Positions 1-6,722 of a stretch of DNA of 28,732 nt are shown in pieces (the stretch's first letter is position 1; each line of letters starts with the position of its first letter). Origin of the DNA: CAVPGH01 sp046726955 (lineage in GTDB: Bacteria > Acidobacteriota > Vicinamibacteria > Fen-336). Position numbers and translations under genes: made by a program. The stretch is taken from contig JBKPBQ010000553.1 in assembly GCA_046726955.1 (NCBI GenBank), positions 1-28,732 of the forward strand. Direction: 5' to 3'. The notes below the pieces were generated by a model. It worked only from the letters and a program-made list of their open reading frames with translations, was not told the DNA's origin and ran no database searches.

Positions 1-1
1 G

Positions 2-457
2 GCTACGGCCGTCCCACCTGTCGGCGCGTCACCCGCGCCGTCGCCGGCGGCGCCCGCGAGCCCCGGTCCGGCCGCCGCGGCGGCCGCTCCCGCCCCGCGC
101 GAGCTCTACAGCCAGGCCTACGCCGACTTCGCGCGCGGCAACTTCGACCTCGCCATCCAGGGCTTCACCGAGTACATCAAGAACTACCCGGGCACGGACT
201 TCACCGACAACGCGCAGTACTGGATCGGCGAGTGCCTCTACGGCAAGAAGCAGTACAACGAGGCCATCGAGGCCTGGAACACGCTCTTCCGGGACTATCC
301 GTCGAGCGACAAGCTCCCCGACGCCCGCGTCAAGAAGGGAATGGCGCTCGAGCGGCTGGGTCGGCGGAGCCAGGCCCTCGTGGAGTACCGGTTCGTGATC
401 GATCGCTTCCCGAACTCGCCGGCGGCGCGGATCGCCCGGGAGCGGCTCAACCCCTGA
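2..457 (+). CDS. TPR-repeat periplasmic protein, YbgF/CpoB-like (5' end missing)
   Basis: Only the last 151 residues are present, read in the frame that ends in TGA at 455-457. The visible part opens with an Ala/Pro-rich flexible linker (about residues 1-33). It continues into tetratricopeptide-type repeats: ELYSQAYADFARGNFDLAIQ, then a repeat containing DNAQYWIGECLYGKKQYNEA, then one containing DARVKKGMALERLGRRSQA. This is the C-terminal TPR domain of YbgF/CpoB proteins, which act in the periplasm with the Tol-Pal envelope-constriction machinery. The pattern of repeat, 'GTDFTDNAQYWIGE' and a final 'FPNSPAARIARERL' is characteristic of the family. The N-terminal coiled coil and signal peptide lie outside the window, so membership in a tol-pal cluster cannot be checked. 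A generic TPR outer-membrane assembly protein is the main alternative. ssb follows after 43 bases on the same strand. Confidence 0.8.
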   Translation, partial: ATAVPPVGASPAPSPAAPASPGPAAAAAAPAPRELYSQAYADFARGNFDLAIQGFTEYIKNYPGTDFTDNAQYWIGECLYGKKQYNEAIEAWNTLFRDYPSSDKLPDARVKKGMALERLGRRSQALVEYRFVIDRFPNSPAARIARERLNP

Positions 458-500
458 GCGGACCGCCCCCGCGGCGCCCGCACTTTCGATCGAGGACATC

Positions 501-944
501 ATGGCCAGCGTCAACCGCGTCATTCTCATCGGGAACCTCGGCAAGGACCCCGAGATCCGCTACACGCAGTCCGGCGAGCCGATCGCCAACTTCTCCCTCG
601 CCACGAACGAGGCGTGGACGGACAAGAGCGGGCAGAAGCAGGAGCGCACGGAGTGGCACCGGGTGGAAGTCTTCGGCAAGACCGCCCAGGTGGTGCGCGA
701 CTACTGCTCGAAGGGAAAGCAGGTCTACCTCGAGGGCAGCATCCGCTACGACGAGTGGACGGACAAGGACGGCAACAAGAAATACATGACGAAGATCCGG
801 GTCAGCGGTCCCGGCTCGCGCCTCGTCCTCCTCGGCGGCCGCGGAGAAGGCGGTCCGCGCGGCGAGCCCCGCTCGGGCGGGCCGCCCGCGGAAGGGCCTG
901 CCGGAGACGATTTCCAGGCTTCGGACGACGACGTCCCGTTCTAG
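501..944 (+). CDS. ssb: Single-stranded DNA-binding protein
   Basis: This is a 147-residue SSB that binds single-stranded DNA in replication, repair and recombination. The N-terminal OB fold (about residues 1-110) opens with the standard MASVNRVILIGNLGKDPEIR and carries the usual FSLATNE and EWHRVEVFGKTAQVV segments. A short Gly/Pro/Arg linker (about 111-137) leads to the acidic tip DDDVPF, the protein-docking peptide of bacterial SSBs. The linker is short, so the protein is smaller than E. coli SSB (about 178 residues). The ATG is preceded by GAGGA at 493-497, a reasonable ribosome-binding site. The next gene, a polyketide synthase, begins 40 bases downstream without an obvious terminator, so read-through is possible. 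Confidence 0.97.
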   Translation: MASVNRVILIGNLGKDPEIRYTQSGEPIANFSLATNEAWTDKSGQKQERTEWHRVEVFGKTAQVVRDYCSKGKQVYLEGSIRYDEWTDKDGNKKYMTKIRVSGPGSRLVLLGGRGEGGPRGEPRSGGPPAEGPAGDDFQASDDDVPF

Positions 945-984
945 ACTCTCCTCACCACCCTTCGCGCGACAGATCGAAATCACC

Positions 985-2049
985 ATGCCTACGCTGCTCG
1001 CGTTGGAACGCTACCTCCCTCCGTTCCGCTACGAGCAAGAGGAGGTCACGGGCTGGGTCCGGGAATGGCTGGACGGGGATCCCGCCGCCGCCCGGCTGCT
1101 GTCCGTCTACGCCTCGGCCGGGGTGAAGACGCGGGCGAGCGTCGTCCCCATCGAGGAGGTCTTCCACCCCCGGGACTTCGAGACCCAGAACGGACGCTAC
1201 CGCGAGCACGCGCGGGAGATCGGCGTCGGCCTCGCCCGCCGCGTCCTCGACAAGGCGGGGCTCGCCCCCGGCGACGTGGACCTCGTCGTCAGCGTCTCCT
1301 GCACCGGCTTCATGATCCCGGCGCTCGACGCCCTCGTCGCCGACGCTCTCCAGATGGGTCCGCGGCTCGCCCGCCTGCCGATCACCGAGAGTGGCTGCGC
1401 GGGAGGCGTCGTGGGACTGGCGCGCGCCGCCGACCACCTGCGCGCGCATCCCGACCGCGCCGCCCTCGTCCTCGCCGTGGAGCTGTCGACGCTGACCTTC
1501 CAGCGGTGGGACCGCTCGGCCACGAACGTCGTCTCGACCGCGATCTTCGGAGACGGAGGGGCGGCGGCCGTGCTCGTGGGCGCGCAGCACCCCCGAGCCC
1601 GCGGCGAAGCCCTGGCCCGGCTCATCGACTCCGAGAGCGTCTTCTTTCCCGGCACGACGCACCTCATGGGCTTCGAGCTCCGCAACGCGGGCCTCCAGAT
1701 CGTGCTCGACAAGGGCCTCGCCCCCTTCATCCGCCGCCAGGTGGTGCCGGCGGTCGATGCCTTCCTCGAGCCCCGCGGCCTGCGTCGCGAGGACATCGCG
1801 CGGTGGGTCCTCCACCCCGGCGGCCGGCGCGTGATCGAGGTCATGAGCGAGCGGCTGGGGCTTCGCCCCTGCGATCTGGCCGCGACCGAAGCCGTCCTGA
1901 GCGAGCACGGCAACATGAGCTCGGTGACCGTGCTCTTCGTCCTCGACGAGCTCGTGCGCTGCGATCGTCCGGCCCGCGGCGAGAAAGGACTCCTGGGCGC
2001 CTTCGGGCCCGGCTTCGGCGCGGAGCTGCTCCTCCTCGAGTTCCTGTGA
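985..2049 (+). CDS. Type III polyketide synthase (chalcone/stilbene synthase family)
   Basis: This 354-residue protein is a homodimer-type ketosynthase that extends an acyl-CoA starter with malonyl-CoA and cyclises the chain. The triad expected from the family is visible: Cys138 in ITESGCAGG, His277 in VLHPGGRR and Asn310 in SEHGNMSS. Also present are the GFMIPALDA segment and the C-terminal GFGPG-type loop, here GAFGPGFGAELLLL. Length is slightly shorter than plant chalcone synthase (about 390) and normal for bacterial enzymes. It is the first gene of an overlapping trio with a methyltransferase and an FAD oxidoreductase. That gene set matches the logic of Streptomyces srsABC, which makes methoxylated alkylresorcinols/quinones. 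A long-chain phenolic-lipid product is therefore inferred, but starter specificity cannot be read from sequence by eye. No strong ribosome-binding site precedes the ATG. Confidence 0.93.
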   Translation: MPTLLALERYLPPFRYEQEEVTGWVREWLDGDPAAARLLSVYASAGVKTRASVVPIEEVFHPRDFETQNGRYREHAREIGVGLARRVLDKAGLAPGDVDLVVSVSCTGFMIPALDALVADALQMGPRLARLPITESGCAGGVVGLARAADHLRAHPDRAALVLAVELSTLTFQRWDRSATNVVSTAIFGDGGAAAVLVGAQHPRARGEALARLIDSESVFFPGTTHLMGFELRNAGLQIVLDKGLAPFIRRQVVPAVDAFLEPRGLRREDIARWVLHPGGRRVIEVMSERLGLRPCDLAATEAVLSEHGNMSSVTVLFVLDELVRCDRPARGEKGLLGAFGPGFGAELLLLEFL

Positions 2050-2726
2050 TGCCGGACCTCAGCCAGCGCGCCACCGACCCGGAGAGCCTCGACGAAGGCG
2101 TCCCGGACGAGGAGGCGATCAAGAGCCTGCGCGACCTCCGGCGCGTCAACCGCTGGCTCGGCGGCAGGCGTGCGATCGCGGCGGCGTGCCGGCCGTTCCT
2201 TCACGCGGGCGCCAGGCTGCTCGACGTCGGCTGCGGCTCCGCCGACCTCCCCGCCTGGCTCGCGACGCGCGAGCCGCGGCCTCGGCTGGTGGTCGGCCTC
2301 GACCTCAAGTGGCTGCACGTCCGGCAAGCGCCTCGCGTCGTCCGCACCGTGGTCGGCGACGTGCACGCACTCCCCTTCCCTCCCCTGAGCTTCGACGTGG
2401 TGACCGCCTCGCTCTTCCTCCACCACTTCGACGAGCACGAGGCCCCGGAGGTGCTGCGCGGCCTCTTCGCGCTCACCCGGGGCGCGCTCGTCGTGAACGA
2501 CCTCCACCGTGCGCGGGTGGCCTGGCTGTTCGGCCGTGCGGTCTTCCCCTTCGCGTTCGAGAGCCAGGTGAGTGTCGACGACGGGCTCCTCTCGATCCGC
2601 CGCGCCTTCCGTCCCCCCGAGCTGCGGCAAGCGTTCGAGCGGGCCGGCCTCGGCGACGTGCGCATCCGCCGGTCGTTTCCCTACCGCTTGATCGCGGTGG
2701 CGCGGCGGAACGGAGGACCGCGCTGA
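2049..2726 (+). CDS. Class I SAM-dependent methyltransferase (polyketide tailoring candidate)
   Basis: This is a 225-residue soluble methyltransferase. The SAM-binding motif I is LLDVGCGSADLP (about residues 57-68). The acidic residue closing beta-2 lies in VVGLDLKW, and the motif II/III region reads VVGDVHALPFPPLSFDVV followed by FLHHF (about 99-126). There are no membrane segments. It starts at an ATG whose first base is the last base of the polyketide synthase stop (TGATG), so translation is coupled. The context implies O- or C-methylation of the polyketide product. The fold alone (UbiE/Methyltransf_11 type) does not fix the substrate, and a quinone-ring methyltransferase is an equally fair description. 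Its stop codon overlaps the start of the next gene in a CTGA junction. Confidence 0.85.
   Translation: MPDLSQRATDPESLDEGVPDEEAIKSLRDLRRVNRWLGGRRAIAAACRPFLHAGARLLDVGCGSADLPAWLATREPRPRLVVGLDLKWLHVRQAPRVVRTVVGDVHALPFPPLSFDVVTASLFLHHFDEHEAPEVLRGLFALTRGALVVNDLHRARVAWLFGRAVFPFAFESQVSVDDGLLSIRRAFRPPELRQAFERAGLGDVRIRRSFPYRLIAVARRNGGPR
2712..2725 (+). promoter_or_regulatory. Strong ribosome-binding site selecting a CTG start
   Basis: GGAGGA at 2712-2717 is followed by five bases and then CTG at 2723-2725. It lies inside the end of the methyltransferase gene. Its ideal spacing to CTG, and the absence of another in-frame initiator upstream, decide the start of the flavoprotein gene. Confidence 0.65.
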
Positions 2727-3922
2727 AGCCCGAGGCGCGGGACGTGATCGTGGCGGGAGGCGGGCCCGCGGGGACCGCCATCGCCGCGTTCCTGCGCCAG
2801 GCCGGCCACGACGTCCTGCTCCTCGACGCCGCGCGCTTCCCGCGGGACAAGATCTGCGGCGAAGGCGTCTCGCCGGAGGCCTGGCGGCTCCTGGAGGCGA
2901 TGGGAGCGGCCCGGCGCGTGCGTGCGCTCCGTCCCCAGCCCCTTCGCGGGATGACCCTGACCGCCCCCGACGGGACCTCCTTCTCCGGCGACTACGGTCC
3001 GCGACGCGAGCCCGGCTTCGCCGTCCGACGCTGCGCGCTCGACCAGGCACTGCTCGACGGTGCGCGCGACGCGGGCGTCGAAGTCCGGGAGGGCTGGCGG
3101 GTGACGGACCTCGCGTTCGACGGCGGCGCGGTCCACGGCGTCGTCGCGGAGAGCGGAGGCGAGGCGGTGCGGCTCCGGGCCCGCCTCGTCGTCGGCGCGG
3201 AGGGGAGACGCAGCCGCGTCGCGCGACGGCTCGGCCTCCTGCGCGAGCACCCGACCCTTCGGAAGTTCGCCGTCCGCGGGTATTGGGAGGACGTGGAAGG
3301 TCTCTCCGATCACGGCGAGATGCACGGGGGCGCCGGCGGCTACTGCGGCATCGCTCCCCTTTCCCCGTCCGCCGCGAATGTGACGTTCGTGCTCGACGAG
3401 CGCGACATGGCCGCGGCCGGCGGCGACCTGGAGGGGTTCTATCACCGGCAGCTCGACGCTCGCTGGCCTCGGATCCAATCCCGCCTCTGTCGCGCGCGGC
3501 TCCTCGGCCCGGCGCGGTCGATCGGCCCCCTCGCGCTCGAGGCGCGAGGCGTCTCTGCTCCCGGCGCGCTCGTGGTTGGCGATGCCGCGGGCTTCTACGA
3601 TCCCTTCACCGGTGAGGGCATCACGCTCGCTCTCCGGTCCGCGGAGATCGCGGCCGAGGTCGCCGACGCCTCTCTCCGTCGAGACCGGCTCGACGACCTG
3701 CGCCTTTACGACACGAGGCGGCACGAAGCGACGCGCCACAAGTTCCTGCTCAACCGGCTCCTGCAGCGGGTCGTGTCGTGGCCGTCGCTCAGCAATGTCG
3801 TCGCCCGGCGCCTCCGCCAGCGCCCCGACCTCGCGGACCAGCTCGTGGGGATCGCGGGCGATTTCGTGCCGGCGCGGACGGCTCTCGGTCCACGATTCCT
3901 GTACGAGCTGCTGGCGGGCTAG
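2723..3922 (+). CDS. FAD-dependent oxidoreductase, geranylgeranyl reductase / aromatic hydroxylase type, probable CTG start
   Basis: This 399-residue flavoprotein begins almost at once with the dinucleotide-binding motif VIVAGGGPAG (about residues 8-17). It has the family segment FPRDKICGEGVSP (about 39-51), the GAEGRRSR variant of the DG motif (about 158-165) and the second FAD motif GDAAGFYDPFTGEG (about 286-299). No ATG, GTG or TTG lies in frame upstream near the methyltransferase end. The best start is CTG at 2723, overlapping the preceding TGA (CTGA), with GGAGGA at 2712-2717 five bases upstream. The internal GTG at 2741 would cut into the Rossmann strand. In this operon it is likely a ring hydroxylase/monooxygenase or a double-bond reductase acting on the polyketide product. 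That role is inferred from context. Confidence 0.85.
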   Translation: MKPEARDVIVAGGGPAGTAIAAFLRQAGHDVLLLDAARFPRDKICGEGVSPEAWRLLEAMGAARRVRALRPQPLRGMTLTAPDGTSFSGDYGPRREPGFAVRRCALDQALLDGARDAGVEVREGWRVTDLAFDGGAVHGVVAESGGEAVRLRARLVVGAEGRRSRVARRLGLLREHPTLRKFAVRGYWEDVEGLSDHGEMHGGAGGYCGIAPLSPSAANVTFVLDERDMAAAGGDLEGFYHRQLDARWPRIQSRLCRARLLGPARSIGPLALEARGVSAPGALVVGDAAGFYDPFTGEGITLALRSAEIAAEVADASLRRDRLDDLRLYDTRRHEATRHKFLLNRLLQRVVSWPSLSNVVARRLRQRPDLADQLVGIAGDFVPARTALGPRFLYELLAG

Positions 3923-3952
3923 GCGCTTCCGGCCCGGTTCTAACACTCGCAC

Positions 3953-4555
3953 TCAGGGAGCGGCCGGTCGCGCCACGATCGCCACCGTGATCTCGAGCTC
4001 GTCTTTCACCTTGACGACGCCGCCGACCGAGATCGGCTCGATGCCGAAGTCTCTCTGGGCGAGCCGCACGCTCCCCTCGGCGGTAAGCGACTCCGGATGG
4101 AGCGTCACTCGCAAGGGCAGGGTCAACGAGCGCCTGACCCCGTGCAGGTCGAGGTCGCCCGCGACCAGCAGCTCCCACTGATCCCCCTCGTGCTTCCGCT
4201 CCGAGACCGACGTCGAGGCGAACCGCACCTCGGGGAACCGCGCGACGTCCAGGACCTTCGGGCTCTCCATGGTCGCCTGGACCTTGGGTATGTCGTCGGC
4301 CCCTTCGCTGTCCGCAACCCGCAGGGCGCTCGCGGCGAAGACGACGCGCACGGAAGACCGCCCGACGCTCGCCTCGTCCACGACCACGTCTCCCGACAGC
4401 CCATCGGCGACCACGGTGTGCTCGTGGCCGGCCATCTTGAAGAGCCCCGCCTTCCCGACCTTGATCGCGACGCGGCTCGCCGCCGCGTCGACGGCATAGG
4501 AGCGGGCGCCCGCGGCGGCCTGCAGAAGAACGAAGAGGACGGCCAGGGTTGCCAT
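3953..4555 (-). CDS. YceI-family periplasmic lipid-binding-like protein
   Basis: This 200-residue protein has a cleavable signal peptide (MATLAVLFVLLQAAAGARS) followed by the YceI beta-barrel. Family landmarks are YAVDAAASRVAIKVGKAG at the mature start, GHEHTVVADGLSGDVVVD, MESPKVLDVARFPEVRF and GDLDLHGVRRSLTLPLRV. YceI proteins form lipocalin-like barrels that bind isoprenoid/polyprenyl molecules in the periplasm. The physiological role is mostly unknown. It converges on the flavoprotein gene (30-base gap) and diverges from the E1 dehydrogenase gene, sharing a 38-base intergenic region with a dyad. TAGACT lies just upstream of the ATG and may be a -10 element, which would leave almost no leader. 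Confidence 0.9.
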   Translation of the reverse strand: MATLAVLFVLLQAAAGARSYAVDAAASRVAIKVGKAGLFKMAGHEHTVVADGLSGDVVVDEASVGRSSVRVVFAASALRVADSEGADDIPKVQATMESPKVLDVARFPEVRFASTSVSERKHEGDQWELLVAGDLDLHGVRRSLTLPLRVTLHPESLTAEGSVRLAQRDFGIEPISVGGVVKVKDELEITVAIVARPAAP

Positions 4556-4564
4556 GGCGCCAGT

Positions 4565-4592
4565 CTAGTTCACGCCGAGGGTCGTGAAGTAG
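4565..4592. promoter_or_regulatory. 28-bp inverted repeat in a divergent promoter (candidate operator)
   Basis: CTAGTTCACG (4565-4574) and CGTGAAGTAG (4583-4592) are inverted copies with nine of ten positions matching, separated by eight bases. The dyad fills the 38-bp gap between the yceI-like and E1 genes. Each arm carries a -10-like hexamer for one direction: TAGACT at 4567-4562 on minus and TAGAAT at 4590-4595 on plus. Each has a TTCACG element 15 bases upstream as a weak -35. A dimeric regulator controlling both genes is inferred; no regulator gene is adjacent. Confidence 0.45.
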
Positions 4593-4593
4593 A

Positions 4594-6720
4594 ATGCCGG
4601 GCAGAGGCACCTTGGCCACCCAATCCCTCCTGAAGCAGAGCGTCCTCGACCGCAAGACGCTCCTCGGTATCTACCGGACGATGTACCTCTCCCGGCGGAT
4701 CGACGACAAGGAGATCCAGCTCAAGCGGCAGAACCGGATCTTCTTCCAGATCAGCGGGGCCGGCCACGAGGCGGTGCTCGTGGCGGCCGGGATGGCCTTC
4801 GAGGCGGGGCGAGACTGGTTCTACGCCTATTACCGCGACCGCGCCCTCGTTCTCCAGCTCGGCTTCACGGCGCTCGACATGCTCCTCGGAGCGGTCGGCT
4901 CGAAGGACGATCCGAGCTCCGGGGGACGGCAGATGCCGTCTCACTGGAGCTCGCCTCGCCTGCACGTGGTGACGCGCTCGTCGCCCACCGGCACGCAGTT
5001 CCTCCAGGCGGTGGGCGCCGCGGAGGCCGGGGTCTACCTCGGCGCCGGCAACGTCCCGAGCGCCCCGCCTCCCGACTTCCAGGGCGACGAGGTCGTCTAC
5101 TGCTCGACCGGCGACGGCGCCACGTCCGAAGGGGAGTTCTGGGAGAGCCTGAACACCGCCTGCAACCGGCGGCTGCCCATCGTCTACCTCGTCGAGGACA
5201 ACGGCTACGCGATCTCGGTCCCGGTCGAGGTCCAGACCGCGGGTGGGAGCATCTCCAAGCTCGTCCGGTCCTTCCCGCACCTCCTCGTCCGCGAGGTGGA
5301 CGGCTGCGATCCCCTCGCCTCGCTGGCCGTTCTCCGCGAGGCCGTGGCCTGGTGCCGCGCGCGGCAGGGGCCGGCTCTCGTCCACGCGCACGTGATCCGC
5401 CCGTACTCGCACTCGCTCTCCGACGACGAGACGCTCTACCGCCCGCCCACGGAGCGCGAGGCCGACGCCCGGCGGGACCCGCTCGTCTCGTTCCCCGAGG
5501 TCCTGATCGCCGACCGCGTGGCCACCGCCGACGACCTCGCGAAGATCCGCGAGGAGGTGGACCGCGAGGTCATCGCCGCCACCGACGCCGCTCTCGCTGC
5601 TCCCGTTCCCGACCCCGCGACCGCGCCCTGCCACGTCTACTCCGAGGCCGTTGATCCCACGTCCGACAAGTTCGCGAGCGAGCCCGCCCCCCTCGGCGAG
5701 CCGAAGACGATGGTGGACCTCCTGAACGCCTGCCTGCAGGACGAGATGAGGCGCGACGCGCGGGTGGTCGTGTTCGGCGAGGACGTGGCCGACTGCAGCC
5801 GCGAGGAGAACCTCGACAAGATCAAGGGCAAGGGCGGCGTCTTCAAGGTCACCCACAACCTGCAGCGCAAGTTCGGCTCCGCGCGCGTGTTCAACACGCC
5901 GCTGGCGGAGGCGAACATCGTGGGGCGCGCGATCGGGATGGCCACGCGCGGGCTCAAGCCGGTGGTCGAGGTCCAGTTCATCGACTATATCTGGCCGGCG
6001 TTCATGCAGATCCGCAACGAGCTCTCGCTCATCCGCTGGCGCTCCAACGGCGGCTTCAGCTGCCCGGTGGTGATCCGGGTGACCTACGGCGGGTACCTGC
6101 AGGGCGGCGCCGTCTACCACAGCCAGTGCGGCGAGGTGCTCTTCGCTCACATCCCGGGCCTGCGCGTCGTGCTGCCCTCGAACGCGCGCGACGCAAACGG
6201 CCTCCTTCGCACCGCCATCCGCTGCGACGACCCCGTGCTCTTCCTCGAGCACAAGCACCTCTACCGCCAGACCTACAACAAGGCGCCCTATCCCGGGCCC
6301 GACTACCGGATCCCCTTCGGGCGGGCGGCGGTCGTACGCGAGGGCAAGGACGTCACCGTCGTGACCTTCGGGGCGCTCGTGCAGCGCTCCCTCGTGGCCG
6401 CGAAGCAGGTCGCGGTGGACGGCCTCGAGGCCGAGGTCATCGACTTGCGGACGCTCTCCCCGTACGACTTCGAGACGATCGTGCGGAGCGTCAAGAAGAC
6501 GGGCCGGGTCGTCGTGGCCCACGAGGACAGCCTGTCCTGGGGCTACGGGGCGGAGATAGCGGCCCGCATCGGCTCCGAGCTCTTCGAGTTCCTCGACGCG
6601 CCGGTGCGGCGCATCGGCGCCCTCGACACGTTCGTCGGCTACAACCCGGTCCTGGAGGACGCCATCCTCCCCCAGGTTTCGACGATCGCCACCGCACTCC
6701 GCGACCTGAAGCGGTTCTAG
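4594..6720 (+). CDS. 2-oxoacid dehydrogenase E1, alpha and beta subunits fused (branched-chain type)
   Basis: This 708-residue thiamine diphosphate enzyme decarboxylates a 2-oxoacid and reductively acylates the lipoyl E2 partner. Residues about 20-330 form E1-alpha, with the ThDP/Mg motif GDGATSEGEFWESLNTACN continuing to EDNGYAIS (about 172-207). Residues about 373-700 form E1-beta, with MVDLLNACLQDEMRRDARVV, VFGEDVAD and the C-terminal VVVAHEDSLSWGYGAEIA and VGYNPVLEDAILP. The best family match is branched-chain (2-oxoisovalerate) dehydrogenase; pyruvate or acetoin E1 cannot be excluded. No E2 or E3 gene lies nearby. The start is uncertain: ATG at 4594 sits inside the putative -10 TAGAAT and has a poor ribosome site. 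TTG at 4612, preceded by AGAGG at 4603-4607, would remove only six residues. The 3' end is two bases from the convergent ptsI end. Confidence 0.93.
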   Translation: MPGRGTLATQSLLKQSVLDRKTLLGIYRTMYLSRRIDDKEIQLKRQNRIFFQISGAGHEAVLVAAGMAFEAGRDWFYAYYRDRALVLQLGFTALDMLLGAVGSKDDPSSGGRQMPSHWSSPRLHVVTRSSPTGTQFLQAVGAAEAGVYLGAGNVPSAPPPDFQGDEVVYCSTGDGATSEGEFWESLNTACNRRLPIVYLVEDNGYAISVPVEVQTAGGSISKLVRSFPHLLVREVDGCDPLASLAVLREAVAWCRARQGPALVHAHVIRPYSHSLSDDETLYRPPTEREADARRDPLVSFPEVLIADRVATADDLAKIREEVDREVIAATDAALAAPVPDPATAPCHVYSEAVDPTSDKFASEPAPLGEPKTMVDLLNACLQDEMRRDARVVVFGEDVADCSREENLDKIKGKGGVFKVTHNLQRKFGSARVFNTPLAEANIVGRAIGMATRGLKPVVEVQFIDYIWPAFMQIRNELSLIRWRSNGGFSCPVVIRVTYGGYLQGGAVYHSQCGEVLFAHIPGLRVVLPSNARDANGLLRTAIRCDDPVLFLEHKHLYRQTYNKAPYPGPDYRIPFGRAAVVREGKDVTVVTFGALVQRSLVAAKQVAVDGLEAEVIDLRTLSPYDFETIVRSVKKTGRVVVAHEDSLSWGYGAEIAARIGSELFEFLDAPVRRIGALDTFVGYNPVLEDAILPQVSTIATALRDLKRF

Positions 6721-6722
6721 GC

